Source: Chondrilla cf. caribensis (lineage: Eukaryota; Porifera; Demospongiae; Chondrillida; Chondrillidae). Taken from it: 64,000 nt of DNA. Position 1 is the first letter of the stretch. Every line of letters starts with the position of its first letter. Positions 58,701 through 64,000 of the stretch are shown piece by piece. Under the pieces are notes generated by a model, which did not search any database, had not been told where the DNA came from, and saw only the letters and a program-made list of their open reading frames with translations. Both the position numbers and the translations under genes were made by a program. Location of the stretch: NCBI GenBank assembly GCA_964020155.1, contig OZ026562.1, forward strand, positions 4,704,580 to 4,768,579, given 5' to 3'.

Positions 58701-59171
58701 GACTCTTTAGAACAATTTATTCTCTCTCTGTACATGTACTGGTACAATAATAAGCCACCTGTACTGTACATAAATGTGTAATATGTGTATGTACATGTAT
58801 GTGTAAAGTGGTGACGTACTGTGTGTATGTACCATATGACAAACACGCATGCAACAGCTAACAGTGTACATCTGTGTGTATGGTGTAGTAGTGACATTGA
58901 ACTCAATCCATCTCATTTAGAATGCAGACTTGTCTCCACCAGGCCAAGCTCAGTAGTGCTGTTCAGAGATGGGATAACCTATAACTGCTTGGCTAAGAAG
59001 AAAGTCCAGAAATGCACCTCAATTCAAGGACCTACTGCTCTTATGTGTGCTTCTGAGAGTACAAAGGTGACCATTCCCTTCCGATGTGATCCACTGAGAG
59101 GAAGCATGGGAGGAAGGACATTCAGAATGAAAATAAAGGAACAAAACGATATTTCTTGCTCTCTGATATAA
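55707..59171 (+). CDS. Gene F: secreted FN3 protein with six-Cys tail
   Basis: Six exons: 55707-55767, 57186-57458, 57526-57813, 57944-58231, 58295-58618, 58921-59171. All phase 1, 494 residues plus TAA. Exon 1 is a signal peptide (M-R-K-E-L-L-V-F-L-L-S). Exons 2 and 3 are close paralogues of gene E exons 2 and 3. Exons 4 and 5 are two further FN3-like modules, exon 4 resembling the 288-bp exon of genes B-D (W-S-E-P-V-P...G-Y-I-T-K-Y). Exon 6 is the six-Cys tail, nearly identical to that of gene B rather than gene E. The gene therefore combines a gene E-like front with a gene B-like end. Confidence 0.88.
55768..57185. other. Gene F intron 1, no feature recognised
   Basis: About 1.4 kb of AT-rich DNA without a supported coding frame or repeat array. 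Confidence 0.6.
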
Positions 59172-60511
59172 CATGTAATTCTCACTCCTCCTCCATGGAT
59201 GCAGTGCAGTAGATAAGAACACACGTAATAATCAATAACCATTATTATGGTTCTATTATAATAATAATGAAATCGAACGTATGTTACTATGGCAACAAAT
59301 CATTCAGTCATCTTTACATGCGTTCCCAACATGTGGTCCCCTGCAATGGACTACTAATATGTAATCCTTACCCCAGCCTACATGGTGATATTAGTCTTCC
59401 ATACACACACCAACCAGGTATACTTTGGAGTAATGGTGCATATTGCACCCTTTCTTCTTATATTGCTCAAATAATATAATATGGTCATGCCTTACATTTG
59501 GGACATATGTCCTTCCACCAGGATGTGAACACACAAACATCACATTCTCTTACATTTTTGTGCAATAATTATAAGCAGCTGGATGTTTAGTTGTACCATG
59601 ATATTTTATTTCTCATTATGTCCTGAAGTAATGGCTCTGTGATGTGCGTGTGTTCCTTTCAATCTGGTACAGGGTGGACTAAAATGTTATAAGGGAAACT
59701 AACCTGAACTTGTGGTTGTGTGATGTCATATCCAAACCCTAGCAAGAGTAATCCATTAAAGGTTATCTTATTTCACATGCTTATCCAAGATCAACACATC
59801 ACTACTTCCTGTTGGAAGTTATTAAATCATAATCCAATTCCTAATCCTGAGATCAAGTGAGATTGTTTTCAAATGGAATTCAATTTAACTTGAAAGGATC
59901 ATGCTCAGCTCATGCAAGTTTTGATAAAGTTACCCCAAAAGAGAAATAAGGAGCTACACTATGATCTCACTTCCTTGTTACATCATATGACATCACAGGG
60001 TCAGCAAAATGTATTACATAGACTAAAATAGTCATGTGTCAATGCATGACTTGAACAAACTCCAAATACAGTGGATTTTGTCACTCTGCCACCTGCTATC
60101 CACCACACCCTTTTATCTCCGCCCATTTCCAGTATACATGAATTCATTTGTGTACATAATGACTTCTTCATAAATCGTTCAAATTAATGAGAATGCACCA
60201 ATAATACACATACCATACACCATATAAGGAGTAATAATTCTGTAAAATGACTACAAGGGACTACAGAGTGAGAGTAAGGGTACATGTTGCCATGGAGACT
60301 GACTTCAAAAGAAGTAATGCATGTGAAAAAGTACAAGTTATTAAAGTGATTAATGCAGTGTTTATAGAATTACATAAGTAGCATTGAATAATTCTTGACA
60401 TGCCCATCAACATCTTGTACTAACAGTGATAAAACAGATTCTAATGCTGAGAGATACACGTTTATCTTATAGCTAGCCAGGGAACACCACCATCAATGGA
60501 AGTAAACATGT
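59172..60511. other. Intergenic region between convergent genes F and G
   Basis: No gene seen. The span 59746-60000 is duplicated at 51527-51780. The region holds the 3' flanks of two genes facing each other. Confidence 0.6.
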
Positions 60512-60771
60512 TCATTTGTAAATGTCACAAGAGAAGTCGTTTGGCACTTTGAGGTACTCCTCGATGCTGTTCCCGGAATCATCGTTCAGCGGCTGGCAGG
60601 TGTACTTGACGTCCAAGATGTCAGAACGGGATGGTCTGCACAGTGCTTCCCCGAGCAGGGTGGGGGACTTGCACCTCCGCCTCTTGTTGTCCGTGGTGCA
60701 GGTGTAGGGGCTAGCAATGTCCAGGTTACCAAAATCAAACTTAGACAACGCCTCCTCCTCCAGGACACAGT
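60512..60771 (-). other. Six-Cys C-terminal domain exon of gene G
   Basis: The most diverged copy: D-C-V-L-E, Y-T-C, R-R-C-K-S, L-C-R-P, Y-T-C-Q-P, N-D-F-S-C. Six cysteines align with those of genes A, B, E and F. Its presence after a VWD domain shows the tail is a mobile module and not merely part of one duplicated gene. Confidence 0.75.
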
Positions 60772-62117
60772 CTGAAGTGCAATAGTCAAATATGCCATGA
60801 TTTAATGCACTTATGTGGAATACATACATACATATGCAGTAACCATATTATGTACGTACGTAGTATACAGTAATCGTATGTTGTTAGTATTAGGATATTC
60901 CCTTCAGCAAAGGCTGGAATCAATGGGGACCAAACCCACACGTACACCCATGCTATAGACTGTACATATACGTGCATACACAACAAAACTTTTGTGAAAA
61001 TTTCTGTCCCCACTTTCTGGCAGGAATTCTTTTATGTTACAAAGTTTACGATATTATATTGGTCCACACTACATAGTACAAGGTAAGTACTGGCATCCAC
61101 ATGTACGTGTTTACAATACAGGGTAACTGTGCATGTCTGCATGTACATACATGTACACCAACAGGGTAGGTTGTCATGCCTGCACACACACTGATACTTA
61201 CCTAGTGTATTCTTAGGGGCACAGTGGTCTGGTAGCTTCAGCTCAACACCACACTCCGAACACCGGGCTACATACTCTGAGGCCAGGGAACAGAATCTTG
61301 CTTCACGAATGTCTTCCTCTTCCCCACAAGTATCCAATATGCACTGACGGTGGAAAGTGGTGAAGGGGAGAACAGAGAAACAAGAGGCAAATGGACCACT
61401 ACTGTCCATCAACGCTTGGCAGGTTTCAGTGGCAATGGGTGCCACACGCCAGCTGCATTGGGTGTGGTTGGTCCACTGGTTGCTGGAAGTCTCCCTCCTC
61501 CACCTCTGCGTGAACCTCTCAATCTGGCATAGAAATCGGTCTTCTGTTGTGTTTTGAATACAGTTTCCTTCAGTTTTGACGGAATTCAAGTCATCCTCAA
61601 GATCACCATTGTAGTTTCCACAGAGACCACTCAATCTGTTATTTAGTTTTGGGGAAGCCTTTATCAAAAGGTACGAATAACCGTCCCAGATCAGTTCTAC
61701 TTCGCGATTTGTGAAAACAACATGCCGTTTGCATCCCTGTATCCATGACAACACATCACCATGGTTACAAGTACCATAAGTGATGTTTAAGGATCCTCCG
61801 CAGTCAGACGCAGTCATTTGGACCTGCAACCCACATTCCATGTCAGAAAAGGTGATGCTTCGAATGCACTTCAGACCCACACCTTCACACGCCTGTAAGT
61901 AGGCTTTCACAACAAAATCTTTCCTGTCCTTGACAACGACGTAGGTGCCCGCTGTGTCAACTGTGTAGGGTTGTCCATCAAAAGTTGTGACATGGTGTAG
62001 TCCGTAAAGGGAACACACCTGTGTTGGCTTGAGTGAGCCTGAAGAGAGAGCAATATCATTACATGCAAACTGTGTACTGGTTATGGTAAAGTATGCACAC
62101 ACATACACATGCGGGTG

Positions 62118-62173
<56 letters not shown>

Positions 62174-62174
62174 A

Positions 62175-62230
<56 letters not shown>

Positions 62231-62658
62231 GCACACACACATGCATACACGACCTACCTCTTGGAGGTGGTTTGAATGGTGAATCAAGGGATGGAAGACA
62301 GCGTTGGATTGAGACAGTTCTTGACTGGGGCAGAGTAAGGTCACCGATAGCAATTTTGACAGAAAATGAGAACTGGTAGCAGATCCCAGCACTAAGCTGG
62401 GTCAGTCGCTGGCACTGCAGAGAGGCTGAAAAGGTTGCACTTTTCTCAGGTTCGGGACTGTTCCCAATAGGACTGTAGTAGATGTGAATCTCCTCCAGAA
62501 CAGCAGGGGGCGAAGGTAGAGTGATGTTGATACAAGCGGTCACCTCAGTGGGTGTCTCAGCAGTGACTATTCTCTCACCTGGAGAGGAAGGCAAAGAGGA
62601 GGATGACACACATAGCACACATGTGCACATATACCACACACACACACTCAAATGTATA

Positions 62659-62752
<94 letters not shown>

Positions 62753-63861
62753 ATCACTGGGATTATTCCATGCTCCACTTCATCGCTCCATTCCCCAAAG
62801 CCTGCTGAGTTGACTGCTCGGACACAAAAGTAATAAGTTCCCCCCATTGCCAGGGTGAGATGCTTCACAGTGATCAGCTTGGAGAGAGCAGTGTAAGCAC
62901 CAATTGGACCAGTCCCACCGGAGGAACTGGACACTTTGACCTCGTATCGTAGAACCACACCGTTTGGGTTCATCGGTGGAGTAATGAGAATACTGGTGCT
63001 GTCCTTCTGGGTTACTATCACCTTGATCCCAGGAGCGGAGGGTACTGAAGGAAGAAGACATGTGTAGTGTACAGTACAGCAATGAACATACATGGTGTGT
63101 TTCTAGCACAGAGTTAGCAATGCATGTACATGACCTGTAAGTCATGAACAATACCAACAGTGCAGTACAGGGTTAGTGAAACACATATGTACATAGCGTG
63201 AAATTGTGTTGAAAAAACTCAAGTTAAATAATACATTATTGCAATGCCTAAAACCCAACATTATGTTAACTCCCAATACAGACTTCCTGCTCAACCACTT
63301 CCTGCCCACTCATACTTCCTACTCGCTCATACTTCCTACTCACTCACTTCCTTCTTTTGTCTTGTACATTTTGCCGCTACCAAAGGGTCCTAGCCCAATA
63401 GGATTGCGGCATGCGACAGCAAGCACATAGTCTGTGAAGGGCCTCAGTCCCTCAAAGGTGTATTGCAGAACACTAGTGTTAAACTCCTGGCATTCCAACA
63501 TAGTACCATCGCTCTTCAGTTGAACACAAGCCTTGCAGCCTACAGCACAAGTGGAAGATTGCGATACAGTAAGTGGCAGAATGGAGGCTATAAAAACTAA
63601 AACATGTTAATTCTCCTCTTTTCTCCTTTTATAATCATTATTTTTCACTTTCACATACACTGTCCCTCCATTATGTAGACCTGGCAGGTTGACACCTGTG
63701 CACATATGCTGAGGTCATTTGTACTAGCAGATGCAGTAGAGCAAGCTACGTACCTGTGATGATTCCATTCCTGTGTTGTGTGAGTGGGAGTGACCAGGAG
63801 AGGCTGAGGGAATTTTTAGTACACTTGGTAACATTCAAATTACTAGCTGGACCTGATGGAG
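60512..63861 (-). CDS. Gene G: FN3, von Willebrand D/C8 and six-Cys tail protein (5' partial)
   Basis: Six exons on the minus strand, in transcript order: 63861-63754, 63587-63348, 63044-62751, 62578-62258, 62038-61202, 60771-60512. All junctions are phase 1. The first exon starts at an acceptor, so upstream exons lie beyond the window. The first two exons make one FN3 split by an intron, the third is a full FN3 (P-S-A-P-G, Y-E-V-K-V), and the fourth is a divergent FN3-like segment with three Cys. The 837-bp exon is a vWF type D domain with G-L-C-G-N-Y-N-G plus a C8-like region (C-F-S-V-L-P and Q-C-I-L-D-T-C). The last exon is the six-Cys tail ending D-F-S-C. VWD domains mediate disulfide-linked assembly in mucin- and vWF-like proteins, so a multimerising extracellular protein is likely. 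Confidence 0.82.
61202..62038 (-). other. Von Willebrand D and C8 exon of gene G
   Basis: About 279 residues in one exon. It starts C-S-L-Y-G-L-H-H with T-F-D-G-Q-P-Y, typical of VWD, includes W-D-G-Y-S-Y and [10 protein letters not shown], and ends in a Cys-rich C8-like part. A TIL module, which often follows C8, is not evident. Confidence 0.85.
62126..62225. repeat. (CA)n microsatellite in gene G intron
   Basis: Two CA tracts separated by CCATCACA, between exons 62578-62258 and 62038-61202. Confidence 0.98.
62661..62750. repeat. (CT)n(CA)n microsatellite in gene G intron
   Basis: CT tract (62661-62710) joined to a CA tract (62711-62750). On the minus strand the GT tract starts exactly at the donor of exon 63044-62751. 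Confidence 0.98.
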
Positions 63862-64000
63862 CTGCAGGAAAACAACAATAGACAACAGCAAGTTGACAAG
63901 ACAACATATCAACAATAGACAACAACAAACAACAAGCTAACATAGATATCATAAGGAACATCAAGTCAAAGATAGGCAATAAACAACAAGTCAACAACAG
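63862..64000. other. Intron sequence at window edge
   Basis: CAACAA-rich DNA immediately upstream (minus strand) of the first visible gene G exon. It includes the acceptor and no coding frame I can support. Confidence 0.5.

Noticed and set aside
60522..60707. Plus-strand frame opposite the gene G tail
   Set aside because: It is a shadow of the minus-strand exon, whose cysteine pattern is conserved in four other genes.

Overview
The window is eukaryotic and almost certainly from an animal. Genes are split by short GT-AG introns. Nearly all exons are phase 1-1 fibronectin type III (FN3) modules. One gene is a complete adhesion-class GPCR with a GAIN/GPS region and seven membrane segments. Introns carry long CA/GT tracts and minisatellites, and intergenic DNA holds MITE-like and SINE-like repeats. 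The compact introns and FN3-heavy gene cluster suggest an early-branching invertebrate, perhaps a sponge, but the sequence alone does not prove this. All gene models were read by eye from splice sites, reading phase and paralogue comparison.

Layout. Gene A (12-9545, +, 5' end outside the window) is a secreted-looking FN3/Ser-Thr-rich protein built from tandemly duplicated exon cassettes. It ends in a small six-cysteine domain. Gene B (14999-19236, +), gene C (21528-24560, +, uncertain last exon) and gene D (26943-47394, +) are tandem paralogues. B and C begin with a signal peptide followed by FN3 modules. D begins with nearly the same signal peptide and FN3 block as C, then continues into a Ser/Thr stalk, hormone-receptor-like and thrombospondin-3-like modules, GAIN/GPS, 7TM and a cytoplasmic tail. 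D has 38 exons and 2280 residues, and its phases close exactly. Genes E (52237-54944, +; 294 aa) and F (55707-59171, +; 494 aa) are smaller versions: signal peptide, divergent FN3, classical FN3 and the six-Cys tail. Gene G (63861-60512, -, 5' end outside) faces F and carries FN3 modules, a von Willebrand D/C8 region and the same six-Cys tail. An orphan signal-peptide exon (12428-12488) and a broken tail exon (51293-51506) are duplication debris.

How they may work together (inference). The locus looks like a birth-and-death cluster of extracellular recognition or adhesion proteins. One member is a membrane receptor, its neighbours are soluble proteins with nearly identical ectodomains, and most share one unrecognised C-terminal cysteine domain. 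Soluble ligand, decoy or co-assembly partner of the receptor are all possible.

The most interesting points are: the recurring six-Cys tail; the receptor/soluble-paralogue arrangement; the receptor's unusual ectodomain and its GPS lacking two of the four usual cysteines; introns that each carry a private minisatellite, two of which appear to have amplified the splice donor itself; and a tandem array of a palindrome-ended MITE-like element.
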